In this document: one piece after another, positions 1 through 8,818 of the stretch
How positions within the stretch are numbered: the first letter of the stretch is position 1
How the letters are laid out: each line of letters opens with the position of its first letter
Notes under the pieces: generated by a model
Databases searched by the model: none
Seen by the model: only the letters and a program-made list of their open reading frames with translations
Told to the model about the DNA's origin: nothing
Origin: Streptantibioticus cattleyicolor NRRL 8057 = DSM 46488
GTDB taxonomy: Bacteria > Actinomycetota > Actinomycetes > Streptomycetales > Streptomycetaceae
Assembly: GCF_000240165.1 (NCBI RefSeq)
Contig: NC_017586.1
Coordinates: forward strand, 2,728,001 to 2,792,000
DNA length: 64,000 nucleotides
Reading direction: 5' to 3'
Translations under genes and position numbers: made by a program

Positions 1-98
1 TCCGGCCTCGGGCCGGATCCCTCCGAGGGTACGCCGGGTGGCCGCGATGCGGACGGGCGTTCCACGATGTGTACACGCTCGCGCTGGCGGTCAGCCAT
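1..98 (-). CDS. Possible N-terminal fragment of an unknown protein, cut by the window edge
   Basis: Reading leftwards from an ATG at 96-98 there is an open frame of about 32 codons to the window edge, beginning MADRQRERVHIVERPSASRP. A GGAG lies only 2 bases before the ATG, which is closer than usual. I do not recognise the product. Codon use is less strongly GC-biased at third positions than in the confident genes here, so this may be chance open sequence. Confidence 0.2.
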   Translation of the reverse strand, partial: MADRQRERVHIVERPSASRPPGVPSEGSGPRP

Positions 99-457
99 TA
101 CTCCGTGGCCGGTTCGCCCGTTTCAGGTTTCCGGGGTGGCCCCCGTTCGCCCCTGCCCGGTGGGGGGTTGGGGTGGGTTTTGGTTTGGTTCGGCACGGGG
201 CCGGTTCGCCTTCGGTGCGTTGGGGATCGGGGGCGCGCCGGGGGTGTCCCCGCAGCGACCCAACAGCCGGAGCGCAACTGTGGCGGATACGCGGAGCGAG
301 GAGTCACCCCGGAGGGCCCCCGGAAACCCAGGCAGACAGTGCGCATCCCGCGCTATACGCGTACAGCCACGGGTGGGCGGGGGGAAACAGCTGTGACGAT
401 AACCACGACGAAGCGGAAACGGGCGAACCCCGAGGGGGTAAGGGCTGAGCGGCAACG
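99..457. other. Gene-free region at left edge
   Basis: About 360 bases with no frame that looks like a gene: no good ribosome binding site and no family motif. The stretch around 155-200 is G/T-rich on the plus strand. It lies downstream of the minus-strand isomerase gene. I see no tRNA or clear strong hairpin. Confidence 0.5.
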
Positions 458-1306
458 TCAGCGCGTGGTGACCAGGTGGAGGCGGGTGAAGGCGAGCGCC
501 TCGGCGAGGTCGGCTTCGCGTTCGGCGGCGGACATCGCCCTCCGGGTGTTGACCTCCACCACCACGTGGCCCGAGAACCCCCGGCGGGCAAGGCGTTCGA
601 GGAGTTCCGCGCAGGGCTGGGAGCCGCGGCCGGGGACGAGGTGTTCGTCCTTGGCGGAGCCGTTGCCGTCGGCGAGGTGGACGTGGGCGAGCCGGTCGCC
701 CATGCGGTCGGCCATGTCGAGGGCGTCGTTGCGGGCGGTGGCGGTGTGGGAGAGGTCCACGGTGAAGTGGCGGAAGTCCTCCTTGGTGGGGTCCCAGTCC
801 GGGGCGTAGGCGAGCATCTCGCGGTCCCGGTAGCGCCAGGGGTACATGTTCTCCACCGCGAAGCGGACGTCGGTCTCGTCCGCCATGCGCCACACGCCGC
901 GTACGAATTCCCGGGCGTAGGCGCGCTGCCAGCGGAACGGCGGGTGGACGACGACGGTGGAGGCGCCGAGGCGTTCGGCGGCGGCGCGGGCGCGCTGGAG
1001 CTTGGTCCACGGGTCGGTGGACCAGACCCGCTGGGTGATCAGCAGGCAGGGCGCGTGCACCGCGAGCACCGGGATGCCGTGGTAGTCGGAGAGCCGGCGC
1101 AGCGCCTCGATGTCCTGGCTGACCGGGTCGGTCCACACCATGACCTCGACGCCGTCGTACCCGAGCCGGGCGGCGATCTCGAAGGCGGTCGCCGTCGACT
1201 CCGGGTAGACCGAGGCGGTGGACAGCGCGACCTTGGCGTCCGGTACGCGTACCGTACGCCCGCCCGTCCGGGCCTGGTGCGCCGTGGGGTCCACTGGGTC
1301 AGCCAC
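458..1306 (-). CDS. Sugar phosphate isomerase/epimerase family TIM-barrel protein
   Basis: A 282-residue protein of the xylose-isomerase-like / AP-endonuclease-2 TIM-barrel superfamily. Such proteins bind divalent metal and isomerise or cleave sugar-like substrates; the substrate here is unknown. Visible barrel-strand motifs are [47 protein letters not shown] and HVHLADG. The acidic and His residues in the last four are the probable metal ligands (E of FAVEN, D and H of DLSH, H of HVHL, E of VVEVN near the C terminus). I chose the GTG at 1306 because the conserved part begins soon after it; an in-frame start at 1372 would add 22 residues, and no strong ribosome site decides between them. It follows the phosphatase gene on the same strand after 78 bases, so the two may be cotranscribed. 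Confidence 0.8.
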   Translation of the reverse strand: MADPVDPTAHQARTGGRTVRVPDAKVALSTASVYPESTATAFEIAARLGYDGVEVMVWTDPVSQDIEALRRLSDYHGIPVLAVHAPCLLITQRVWSTDPWTKLQRARAAAERLGASTVVVHPPFRWQRAYAREFVRGVWRMADETDVRFAVENMYPWRYRDREMLAYAPDWDPTKEDFRHFTVDLSHTATARNDALDMADRMGDRLAHVHLADGNGSAKDEHLVPGRGSQPCAELLERLARRGFSGHVVVEVNTRRAMSAAEREADLAEALAFTRLHLVTTR

Positions 1307-1384
1307 GGGGAACAGCGTACGGCGGCCCGTCAGCCGTACGGCACAGCGCTCCGGGGCGACGTGACCGGTCACACACCGCCGGGC

Positions 1385-2320
1385 TCAGCCGGCCGGGGCC
1401 ATCCGGTCCAGGCGGCGCAGGATGACGCCCTCGCGCAGGGCCCACGGGCAGATGTCCAGTTCGGCCACGCCGAACAGGTCCATGGCGCCCTCGGCGACCA
1501 GCGCGCCGGCCAGCAGCTGGCGGGCGCGGCCCTCGGAGACGCCGGGGAGCCCGGCGCGTTCCCGTTCGGTCATGGCGGCGAGCCGGGGCACCCATTCCTC
1601 CAGCGTGGCGCGGCCGAGGGCGCGCGGGGCGTAGAGCCCCTCGGCGGAGCGGGCGGCGCCGCAGATCCGGGCGAGCTGCTTGAACGTCTTGGAGGTGCCC
1701 ACCACGTGGTCGGGGCTGCCGAGGCGGGCGAACTCGGCGACGACGCGGCCGATTTCGGCGCGGACGTGTTTGCGCAGCGAGCGGACGTCCTCGGTGGCCG
1801 GCGGGTCGCCGGGGAGCGCGGCGGCGGTGAGCCGGCCGGCGCCCAGCGGCAGCGACACCGCCGCGTCCGGGTCCTCGTCCATGCCGTAGGCGATCTCCAG
1901 CGAGCCGCCGCCGATGTCGAGGACGAGGAGCTTCCCGGCCGACCAGCCGAGCCAGCGGCGGGCGGCCAGGAAGGTGAGGCGGGCCTCGTCCTCGCCGGAG
2001 AGCACGGTCAGCTCGACGCCGGTCTCCTCGGCGACCCGGGCGAGGACCTGTTCGCCGTTGGTGGCCTCGCGCACCGCGGAGGTGGCGAACGGCAGGATCT
2101 CCTCCACGCCCTTGTCCTCGGCGACCTGGCGGGCCTCGGCGATCTGCTCGGTCAGCCGCGTCACGCCGGTGGCGCCGATGGCCCCGTCCTCGTCGAGGAG
2201 TTCGGCCAGGCGCAGCTGGGCCTTGTGGGAGTAGGCGGGCAGCGGGCGGGCACCCGGGTGCGCGTCCACCACGAGCAGGTGGACGGTGTTGGATCCCACG
2301 TCGAGCACTCCGAGTCGCAT
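1385..2320 (-). CDS. Ppx/GppA family phosphatase (exopolyphosphatase-like)
   Basis: A 311-residue member of the Ppx/GppA group of the actin-like ATPase fold, which hydrolyses polyphosphate or pppGpp in the cytoplasm. The first phosphate-binding loop is at residues 5-16 ([12 protein letters not shown]) and the second in [13 protein letters not shown] near residue 145. The length corresponds to the short form that has only the two catalytic subdomains and lacks the HD-type C-terminal half of E. coli Ppx. The start is ATG at 2320, where the conserved N terminus begins directly. It lies upstream of the isomerase gene on the same strand. Short actinobacterial Ppx enzymes often act on polyphosphate; which substrate applies here cannot be read from sequence. 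Confidence 0.88.
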   Translation of the reverse strand: MRLGVLDVGSNTVHLLVVDAHPGARPLPAYSHKAQLRLAELLDEDGAIGATGVTRLTEQIAEARQVAEDKGVEEILPFATSAVREATNGEQVLARVAEETGVELTVLSGEDEARLTFLAARRWLGWSAGKLLVLDIGGGSLEIAYGMDEDPDAAVSLPLGAGRLTAAALPGDPPATEDVRSLRKHVRAEIGRVVAEFARLGSPDHVVGTSKTFKQLARICGAARSAEGLYAPRALGRATLEEWVPRLAAMTERERAGLPGVSEGRARQLLAGALVAEGAMDLFGVAELDICPWALREGVILRRLDRMAPAG

Positions 2321-2390
2321 GGCATGACGCTAGCAATCCGGCGCCGCGCGGTGGCCGCGGTCGCCCGTCCGAGGACCTACCCTGGGCTGC

Positions 2391-3209
2391 GTGGTGAAAG
2401 CGGCTGAGCAGGGATCCGCCGGGCGGCGGAAGGACCGGGCACGGGAGAACGCGGTGTCCGACGAGGTGGGGCTGGACTTCGCCCGGGCCTGGGTGGAGTT
2501 CCCCGACCCGGAGGACGACGAGCAGGTCTTCCGTTGCGACCTGACCTGGCTCACCTCCCGCTGGAACTGCGTCTTCGGCCGTGGCTGCCAGGGCATCGAG
2601 GCGGGCCGGGCCAGTGACGGCTGCTGCACGCTGGGCGCGCACTTCTCCGACGAGGACGACGAGGCGCGGGTGGCCAAGCACGCCGCCCGGCTCACCCCCG
2701 CGCTGTGGCAGTACCACGCCACCGGCACCGGTCCGGACGGCTGGGCCGAGGTGAACGAGGACGGGGACCGGCAGACCCGCCGGGTGGACGGCGCCTGCGT
2801 CTTCCTCAACCGGCCGGGGTTCGCCGGCGGTGAGGGGTGCGCGCTGCACACGCTGGCGCTGCGCGAGGGGCGCGAGCCGCTGGAGACCAAGCCGGACGTG
2901 TGCTGGCAGCTGCCGATCCGGCGCACCTACGAGTGGGTGGACCGCCCCGACGACACCCGGGTGCTGGTGGTCTCGATCGGCGAGTACGACCGGCGCGGCT
3001 GGGGTCCGGGCGGCCATGACCTGCACTGGTGGTGCACGGGTGCCACCTCGGCGCACGGGGCGAGCGAGCCGGTGTACGTCTCGTACCGGCCGGAGCTGAC
3101 TGAGCTGATGGGGGCGGCGGCGTACGCGAAGCTGGTGGAGGTGTGCGAGGCGCATCTGGCGTCGCGCCTGCCGATCGCGCCGCATCCGGCGGATCCGCCG
3201 CGTAGCTAG
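2391..3209 (+). CDS. Conserved cysteine-rich protein of unknown function
   Basis: A 272-residue soluble protein, divergent from the phosphatase gene. The part from about residue 45 is Cys-rich: single and paired cysteines in [57 protein letters not shown] and VEVCEAHL. This recalls the spaced-cysteine YkgJ/DUF3109-type families thought to bind metal or Fe-S, but I cannot assign it firmly. Two adjacent GTG codons (2391, 2394) could start it. A GTG at 2454 has a better Shine-Dalgarno (GGGAG 6 bases away) and would remove 21 basic residues that look unlike the rest, so the real start may be there. Codon use is typical of the neighbourhood. Confidence 0.75.
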   Translation: MVKAAEQGSAGRRKDRARENAVSDEVGLDFARAWVEFPDPEDDEQVFRCDLTWLTSRWNCVFGRGCQGIEAGRASDGCCTLGAHFSDEDDEARVAKHAARLTPALWQYHATGTGPDGWAEVNEDGDRQTRRVDGACVFLNRPGFAGGEGCALHTLALREGREPLETKPDVCWQLPIRRTYEWVDRPDDTRVLVVSIGEYDRRGWGPGGHDLHWWCTGATSAHGASEPVYVSYRPELTELMGAAAYAKLVEVCEAHLASRLPIAPHPADPPRS

Positions 3210-3223
3210 CGCGTACAGCGCGT

Positions 3224-4858
3224 TCAGCGCGTTCCGGACGCGGAGGGGTGGCCGGCCGGGGAGGCCGGGCCGGCGGGCGGGGTGCTCGGCGGGGACGAGG
3301 ACGGCGGGGGCGCGGGGGTGTGGCCGCGGCCGTCGAGGGTGACGACGGTGGCGCCGGGTTGCAGGGCGATGCGGGCGTGCCAGGGGCCGGGGGGCTCGGC
3401 CTGGTGGTCGACGGTGACGAGGACGGTGACGGGGCGGCCGGGCAGGAGTTCGCCGCCGGTGGCGCTCAGTCGCAGCCAGGGCGCGGCGGTGGTGGCCGAC
3501 CAGCGCAGGGGCGTTCCGCCGTCGTCGGTGAGGGTGAGCACCGTGTCGGCGCCCTGCGGGTGGACGGTGACGGTCAGGCGTGCGGGGGCGGTGGACGGCC
3601 GGGTGGCGCCGGGTGGCGCGGCGGACGGCGGGGCGGTGCCGGTGGCGGGTGACGGCGGGCCGGCGTCCGCGGTGGCCGCCGAGGCGGGGCCGGGGGCGCC
3701 GCCGGCCGGCCCGGGGCGGCGTGGCCGGGCGGGGCGGGAGCGGTCGGCGCGGGGGTAGGGGTAGGTGTCGCCGTTGTCGGACCCGGTGGCCGAGACGGAG
3801 GCCTCCTGGTTGTCGGCGGTGTGCGGGGTGCCCCGGTAGGCGGCCCACAGGGCGAGGGCGGGGGCGGCGACCACGGCGGCGACCACGGTGGTGGTGACGG
3901 CGCGGCGGCGGAACAGGGCGCGGCGTCCGGCGCGTTCGTCGTCGTCCTGCGGGAAGCCGTGGCGGTCGAAGCGGGGCACGGCGCGGCGGCCCCGGCGGCG
4001 TTCGTACGTGGTGGAGCGCAGCGCGCGGCGGGAGCGGGCGAGGGCGGCGGCGAGTTCGGCGCGGGGCGCTTCGACGACGGCGAGCACGGCCGGGGTGGCG
4101 GTGCCCGGCCAGGGGCCGCCGGCCATCGCCTGTTCGGCGGTGAAGCGGCAGGCGGGGCATTCGTCGACGTGCCGGACGAGGCCGCGGTGGAGGGTGCCGC
4201 CGAGCAGGACGTGGGTGTCGCCGGCCAGGCGGGCGACGGCGGGGCAGCTGCCGAGTTCGACGACGGCCAGCGCGATGCGGGTGCGTTCGATCTCGCAGGC
4301 GGCGCTGGAGACCAGGGCGCGGGCGGTCTCCCGGTCGGTGCCGAGGACGGCGGCGACCTCGCGTTCGGTGAGCTGGTGGCGGACGGCGAGTTCGACGGCG
4401 CGGCGTTGTTGCGGGGTGGTGCCGGCGGCCTCGGGCCAGGCGAGGGCGGCCAGTTCACGGCGGCGGGCCTCGGCGCCGGCGGTGAGCGGCGCGGTGGCGT
4501 GGCCGGCGGCCCCGGCGGTGCTCTCGGCGGTGGGGGCGGTGCCGGGCGCGGCGGGGGCGAGGTGGCGGGCGCAGGCCCAGCGGGCGAGGGCGTAGAGCCA
4601 GGCGCGGCGCAAGGAGGCGTCGCGCAGCCGGCCGCGGTGGCGTTCGGCGACCGCCAGGGCGTCGGCGAGGGCGGCGACCGCGGTGTCGTGCTCGCACAGG
4701 GTGGACAGGCAGTAGGTGAACAGCCCGTCCAGGTACGGCTCGTCCGGGGCGGCCGGCTGCGGGGGCAGGCCACCGGGCGCCTGTCGGGTCGCGCGCGGCA
4801 CCGCCCGGTGGGCGCCGGTGGCGTGGTGGTGCGACGGGGTGTGCTCGTGCCTGCTCAT
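3224..4858 (-). CDS. Membrane protein fusing sigma-like, zinc anti-sigma-like and BACON domains
   Basis: A 544-residue protein starting at ATG 4858. Domains in order: a His-rich N terminus; residues about 40-100 like ECF sigma region 2 (PYLDGLFTYCLSTLCEHDTA); 148-195 like sigma region 4 with a helix-turn-helix (LTEREVAAVLGTDRETAR); a zinc anti-sigma motif HVDECPACRF at 230-239 with C205 before it; a basic stretch; one transmembrane segment at about 319-341; a long Pro/Ala linker; and a C-terminal BACON-like beta domain (about 435-520) ending in a Pro/Ser-rich tail. The expected topology is N-in, BACON outside. Known ECF systems usually split sigma and anti-sigma into two genes; here they seem joined. 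Whether the sigma-like part still binds RNA polymerase is unknown, since both regions are degenerate. It is divergent from radA. Confidence 0.8.
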   Translation of the reverse strand: MSRHEHTPSHHHATGAHRAVPRATRQAPGGLPPQPAAPDEPYLDGLFTYCLSTLCEHDTAVAALADALAVAERHRGRLRDASLRRAWLYALARWACARHLAPAAPGTAPTAESTAGAAGHATAPLTAGAEARRRELAALAWPEAAGTTPQQRRAVELAVRHQLTEREVAAVLGTDRETARALVSSAACEIERTRIALAVVELGSCPAVARLAGDTHVLLGGTLHRGLVRHVDECPACRFTAEQAMAGGPWPGTATPAVLAVVEAPRAELAAALARSRRALRSTTYERRRGRRAVPRFDRHGFPQDDDERAGRRALFRRRAVTTTVVAAVVAAPALALWAAYRGTPHTADNQEASVSATGSDNGDTYPYPRADRSRPARPRRPGPAGGAPGPASAATADAGPPSPATGTAPPSAAPPGATRPSTAPARLTVTVHPQGADTVLTLTDDGGTPLRWSATTAAPWLRLSATGGELLPGRPVTVLVTVDHQAEPPGPWHARIALQPGATVVTLDGRGHTPAPPPSSSPPSTPPAGPASPAGHPSASGTR

Positions 4859-5107
4859 CACTGGCCGACGGTAGGGCGGGGATTCGCGCCCTCTCACCCC
4901 TCAGCGCCAGCTTTAACCCTTTCGGGTGTACTACCCCCTCGAAAGGGGACAGTGCGGCCATCCATCCGTGCGATTCACCGTGTCCCGCCAGGCCGCGCCA
5001 CCCGTCCGCCCGGGCGCTCGCCACGGCGCGCGTGGTCTCCGGCGCTCCCCGGGCGTCTCCCCGGTTCCCGTACCCCGTTGTCGTACCCCGCCGATACGGT
5101 GGCTGCC

Positions 5108-6532
5108 ATGGCTGCCCGAACGCGTACCGCCTCCAAGGACCGACCGTCGTACCGCTGCTCCGAATGCGGCTGGACGACGGTGAAGTGGCTGGGCCGGTGC
5201 GGGGAGTGCCAGGCGTGGGGCACGGTGGAGGAGGTGGGCGCCCCGGCGGTGCGCACCACGGCGCCGGGGCGGGTCACCACGCCGGCTCGGCCGATCGGGC
5301 AGGTCGACGGCAGGCAGGCCACCGCGCGGCCGACCGGGGTGGCCGAGCTCGACCGGGTGCTCGGCGGCGGGCTGGTGCCCGGGGCCGTGGTGCTGCTGGC
5401 GGGCGAGCCGGGGGTGGGCAAGTCCACGCTGCTGCTGGACGTGGCGGCCAAGGCGGCCGGGGAGCAGGCCCGCACCCTCTACATCACCGGCGAGGAGTCG
5501 GCCGGGCAGGTGCGGCTGCGGGCCGACCGGATCGGCGCCCTCTCCGACCACCTGTACCTGGCCGCCGAGACCGACCTCGCCGCGGTCCTCGGCCACCTCG
5601 ACGACGTCAAGCCGGCGCTGCTGGTGCTGGACTCGGTGCAGACGGTGGCCTCGCCGGAGATCGACGGGGCCCCCGGCGGCATGGCGCAGGTGCGCGAGGT
5701 GGCGGGGGCGCTGATCCGGGCGTCGAAGGAGCGCGGCATGTCCACGATCCTGGTGGGCCACGTCACCAAGGACGGCGCGATCGCCGGGCCGCGGCTGCTG
5801 GAGCACCTGGTCGACGTGGTGCTCCACTTCGAGGGCGACCGGCACGCCCGGCTGCGGCTGATCCGCGGGGTGAAGAACCGCTACGGCGCCACCGACGAGG
5901 TCGGCTGCTTCGAGCTGCACGACGAGGGCATCACGGGGCTGGCCGACCCCTCGGGGCTCTTCCTGACCCGGCGTGCCGAGCCGGTGCCGGGCACCTGTCT
6001 GACCGTCACGCTGGAGGGGCGGCGCCCGCTGGTGGCCGAGGTGCAGGCGCTCACCGTGGCCTCGCAGATCCCCTCGCCGCGCCGGACCACCTCGGGGCTG
6101 GAGACCTCGCGGGTGTCGATGATGCTGGCGGTGCTGGAGCAGCGCGGCCGGATCCACCAGATCGGCAAGTGCGACATCTACAGCGCGACGGTGGGCGGGG
6201 TGAAGCTCTCGGAGCCCTCGGCCGACCTGGCGGTGGCGCTCGCCCTGGCCAGCGCGGCGAGTGACACCCCGTTGCCGAAGAACCTGGTGGCCGTCGGGGA
6301 GGTGGGGCTGGCCGGGGAGGTCCGCCGGGTGACCGGGGTGCAGCGGCGGCTGGCGGAGGCGGCCCGGCTGGGGTTCACGCACGCGCTGGTGCCGCCGGAC
6401 CCGGGGCGGGTACCGGCCGGGATGCGGGTGACGGAGGTGGCCGACGTGGGCGAGGCGCTGCGGGTGCTGCCGCGTGGTGCGGCCCGCCGGACGGCGCGGG
6501 AGGCCCCACGGGAGGAGGAGCGTCGCCGGTAG
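5108..6532 (+). CDS. radA: DNA repair protein RadA (Sms)
   Basis: A RecA-like ATPase that processes branched recombination intermediates. The 474-residue product has the full RadA layout: an N-terminal four-cysteine zinc finger (C17, C20, C31, C34), Walker A GEPGVGKST at 99-107, Walker B in LLVLDSVQT, the RadA signature KNRYG near residue 256 (KNRFG in most homologues), and a C-terminal Lon-protease-like domain (VAVGEVGLAGEVRRV). The start is ATG 5108. It is followed after 51 bases by disA on the same strand. In Bacillus the two genes are also adjacent and RadA has been reported to restrain DisA, so the adjacency is probably functional. Confidence 0.97.
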   Translation: MAARTRTASKDRPSYRCSECGWTTVKWLGRCGECQAWGTVEEVGAPAVRTTAPGRVTTPARPIGQVDGRQATARPTGVAELDRVLGGGLVPGAVVLLAGEPGVGKSTLLLDVAAKAAGEQARTLYITGEESAGQVRLRADRIGALSDHLYLAAETDLAAVLGHLDDVKPALLVLDSVQTVASPEIDGAPGGMAQVREVAGALIRASKERGMSTILVGHVTKDGAIAGPRLLEHLVDVVLHFEGDRHARLRLIRGVKNRYGATDEVGCFELHDEGITGLADPSGLFLTRRAEPVPGTCLTVTLEGRRPLVAEVQALTVASQIPSPRRTTSGLETSRVSMMLAVLEQRGRIHQIGKCDIYSATVGGVKLSEPSADLAVALALASAASDTPLPKNLVAVGEVGLAGEVRRVTGVQRRLAEAARLGFTHALVPPDPGRVPAGMRVTEVADVGEALRVLPRGAARRTAREAPREEERRR

Positions 6533-6583
6533 ACTTTGCCCTGGTCTCGCCCGTCCGGGCATTCGTACGACCGGAGGAGAGCA

Positions 6584-7786
6584 GTGGCAGCCAACGACCG
6601 GGCCGGAGGCACCTCCCAGGCCCGCAGGGCCGTGGGGGAGGGTTCCGGCAGGTCCGGCTCGGGGTCGGCGCCCTCCGGCGCGGCGGGCGCCGAGAGCCTG
6701 ATGCGGTCCTCGCTGAGCGCGGTGGCGCCCGGTACGGCGCTGCGTGACGGGCTGGAGCGGATCGTCCGCGGCAACACCGGCGGCCTGATCGTGCTCGGCA
6801 TGGACAAGACCGTCGAGTCGCTGTGCACCGGCGGTTTCGTCCTGGACGTGGAGTTCACCGCGACCCGGCTGCGCGAGCTGTGCAAGCTGGACGGCGCGGT
6901 GATCATGGACAAGGACATCACCAAGATCCTGCGGGCCGGGGTGCAGCTCGTCCCCGACTCCACCATCCCCACCGAGGAGACCGGCACCCGGCACCGCACC
7001 GCCGACCGGGTCAGCAAGCAGGTGGGCTTCCCGGTGGTCTCGGTGAGCCAGTCGATGCGGGTGATCGCGCTCTACGTGGACGGGCAGCGCCGCGTCCTGG
7101 AGGACTCGGCCACCATCCTGTCCCGGGCCAACCAGGCGCTGGCCACCCTGGAGCGTTACAAGCTGCGGCTGGACGAGGTCACCGGCACCCTGTCGGCGCT
7201 GGAGATCGAGGACCTGGTCACCGTGCGGGACGTCACCGCGGTCGCCCAGCGGCTGGAGATGGTCCGCCGGATCGCCACCGAAATCGCCGAGTACGTGGTG
7301 GAGTTGGGCACCGACGGACGGCTGCTGTCGCTCCAGCTCGACGAGTTGATCGCCGGCGTGGAACCGGAGCGCGAGCTGGTGGTCCGCGACTACGTGCCGG
7401 AGCCGACCGCCCCCAGAGCTTCGCCTGGGAGGGGCCCCCAGCGCACCCGCACGGTCGGCGACGCGCTGGCCGAGCTGGACGCGCTGCCGCAGAGCGAGCT
7501 GATCGAACTGACCACGGTGGCCCGGGCGTTGGGCTACACCGGCTCCCCCGAATCGCTCGACACCGCGGTCAGCCCGCGTGGTTACCGGCTGCTGGCCAAG
7601 GTGCCGCGGCTGCCGAACACGGTGATCGAGCGGCTGGTGGAGCACTTCGGCGGGCTCCAGAAGCTGCTGGCCGCCAGCGTGGACGACCTCCAGATGGTGG
7701 AGGGCGTCGGCGAGGCGCGGGCCCGTTCGGTCCGCGAGGGGCTGTCGCGGCTGGCGGAGTCGTCGATCCTGGAGCGGTACGTCTGA
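6584..7786 (+). CDS. disA: DNA integrity scanning protein DisA (diadenylate cyclase)
   Basis: Makes cyclic di-AMP from two ATP and scans DNA for branched structures. The product is 400 residues. The N-terminal DAC domain has the catalytic DGA (103-105) and RHRT (136-139) motifs intact. A helical middle domain follows, then C-terminal helix-hairpin-helix motifs (LQMVEGVGEARARSVREGL). The GTG at 6584 is chosen because GGAGGAGA sits 5-12 bases before it. The first 40 residues are low complexity (Gly/Ser/Ala). The linker before the C-terminal part holds about ten extra residues (PRASPGRGPQ) encoded by a hairpin-forming sequence resembling a Streptomyces intergenic repeat (7409-7441). It is downstream of radA and convergent with the next gene across a strong hairpin. 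Confidence 0.97.
   Translation: MAANDRAGGTSQARRAVGEGSGRSGSGSAPSGAAGAESLMRSSLSAVAPGTALRDGLERIVRGNTGGLIVLGMDKTVESLCTGGFVLDVEFTATRLRELCKLDGAVIMDKDITKILRAGVQLVPDSTIPTEETGTRHRTADRVSKQVGFPVVSVSQSMRVIALYVDGQRRVLEDSATILSRANQALATLERYKLRLDEVTGTLSALEIEDLVTVRDVTAVAQRLEMVRRIATEIAEYVVELGTDGRLLSLQLDELIAGVEPERELVVRDYVPEPTAPRASPGRGPQRTRTVGDALAELDALPQSELIELTTVARALGYTGSPESLDTAVSPRGYRLLAKVPRLPNTVIERLVEHFGGLQKLLAASVDDLQMVEGVGEARARSVREGLSRLAESSILERYV
7409..7441. repeat. Short palindromic repeat inserted within disA
   Basis: A C-rich hairpin element (CCCAG...CTTCGC...CTGGG followed by GAGGGGCCCCC) encoding the extra linker residues in DisA. A related element with the same CTTCGC-type loop, read on the opposite strand, lies at 9789-9809 after mutY. 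Similar small palindromes are common between Streptomyces genes; finding one inside a coding frame is less usual. Confidence 0.5.
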
Positions 7787-7812
7787 CCCGCGGGGTGCCC
7801 GGTCGGCGCCGC

Positions 7813-7844
7813 GCGGACCGGCCCGTTCAGTTGCGCCGGTCCGC
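7813..7844. terminator. Bidirectional terminator between disA and the convergent gene
   Basis: Perfect 10-bp arms GCGGACCGGC (7813-7822) and GCCGGTCCGC (7835-7844) with a 12-base loop, in the 73-base gap between two convergent genes. There is no long T tract, as is usual for Streptomyces terminators. Confidence 0.7.
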
Positions 7845-7859
7845 TTCCGTACGCCGGGC

Positions 7860-8660
7860 TCAGTCCGCGCTGAGGACGAACGAGGTCTGCGCGGTGGCGA
7901 CGTCGCCGACCGCGGCCTTGGCCTTGTAGGTGCCCGCCTTCACCACCTGGGCGCCGCCGGTGGGGGTGGCGCAGTGCGGGGCGCCGGTCTCGCGGTTCCA
8001 GTAGGCCACGTAGGTCACCGAGCCGTGGGCCGGGACCTTGAGCAGGTAGGGGCTGCGGCCGGGCGGGCAGTCGTCGGAGGCCCACACCGGGTGGCCGGAG
8101 GCGTCCTCTATGGTCAGCACGGCGGCGGTGGCGCCGAAGTCCAACTTGCACGAGTCGTCACCGGAGTTGGCGGCGATCAGCTGGAACGTCGGGCGCTGGC
8201 CGGGGGCGTAGCTGCCGTGCAGGCTCACCAGCCGCAGTTGCGTGCGGCCCGGGGTGCAGGCGGGCAGCGGGGAGTCGGGCGGGAGCGGTCCGCCGCCGCC
8301 CGGGCCGCCGGAGCCGCCGCCCGTACCGGAACCGCCGCCGGAGCCCGTGCCGACACCCGAACCGGCGTCACCGGTACCGGAGTCGGCCCCGGACGAGCCG
8401 GAACCGCCGCCGGTGTCCCGGCCGCCGGGGCGCGCGGTGATACCGGTCTGGCTGGTGGACGGGCCGGGGGTGATCTCGGGCAGCGGACTGCGACCGCCGG
8501 GGCCGTGCGCCGAGGGCCGGCCGCCGTCGGAGGAGCCGCCGGAGGTGACGGCCCACACGATCAACGCGACGACGAGCAGGAAGAGGAACAGCACAACTGC
8601 CCGTCGCCGCCAGTAGATGGAGGAGGGCAGGGGGCCCACCGGGTTGCGCACATTGCCCAC
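7860..8660 (-). CDS. Membrane-anchored protein with Gly/Ser linker and Ig-like C-terminal domain, unknown function
   Basis: A 266-residue protein: a short cytoplasmic N terminus, one transmembrane segment at about residues 21-40 (VVLFLFLLVVALIVWAV), a long low-complexity Gly/Ser/Thr/Pro linker, then a C-terminal domain of about 125 residues from CTPGRTQLRLVSLHGSYAPG. That domain has five cysteines and alternating beta-strand pattern, like the small extracellular Ig-like (DUF4232-type) domains of actinobacteria. The likely location is the outer face of the membrane. The start is ATG 8660, followed directly by a basic segment that fixes the topology. It is convergent with disA. I cannot name a substrate or partner. 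Confidence 0.8.
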   Translation of the reverse strand: MGNVRNPVGPLPSSIYWRRRAVVLFLFLLVVALIVWAVTSGGSSDGGRPSAHGPGGRSPLPEITPGPSTSQTGITARPGGRDTGGGSGSSGADSGTGDAGSGVGTGSGGGSGTGGGSGGPGGGGPLPPDSPLPACTPGRTQLRLVSLHGSYAPGQRPTFQLIAANSGDDSCKLDFGATAAVLTIEDASGHPVWASDDCPPGRSPYLLKVPAHGSVTYVAYWNRETGAPHCATPTGGAQVVKAGTYKAKAAVGDVATAQTSFVLSAD

Positions 8661-8818
8661 GCCACAAACTCTATGGGAGAGCGGGGCCCGCCCCGCGCAT
8701 CACCCGCCGCAACTGGCGTAACACTTTGCAGCTCTTCATACTGTCCGACACTGACGGTGATCTTCGGTCACGCCCGGCGACCAGCGGTGTCGGAGGCGTG
8801 TGCGAGGATCGGGTGGAG

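Noticed and set aside
1299-4160. Very long open frame on the minus strand (over 950 codons)
   Set aside because: It overlaps confident genes in other frames, is extremely Arg/Pro-rich and has no family motif; such frames are a by-product of high GC.
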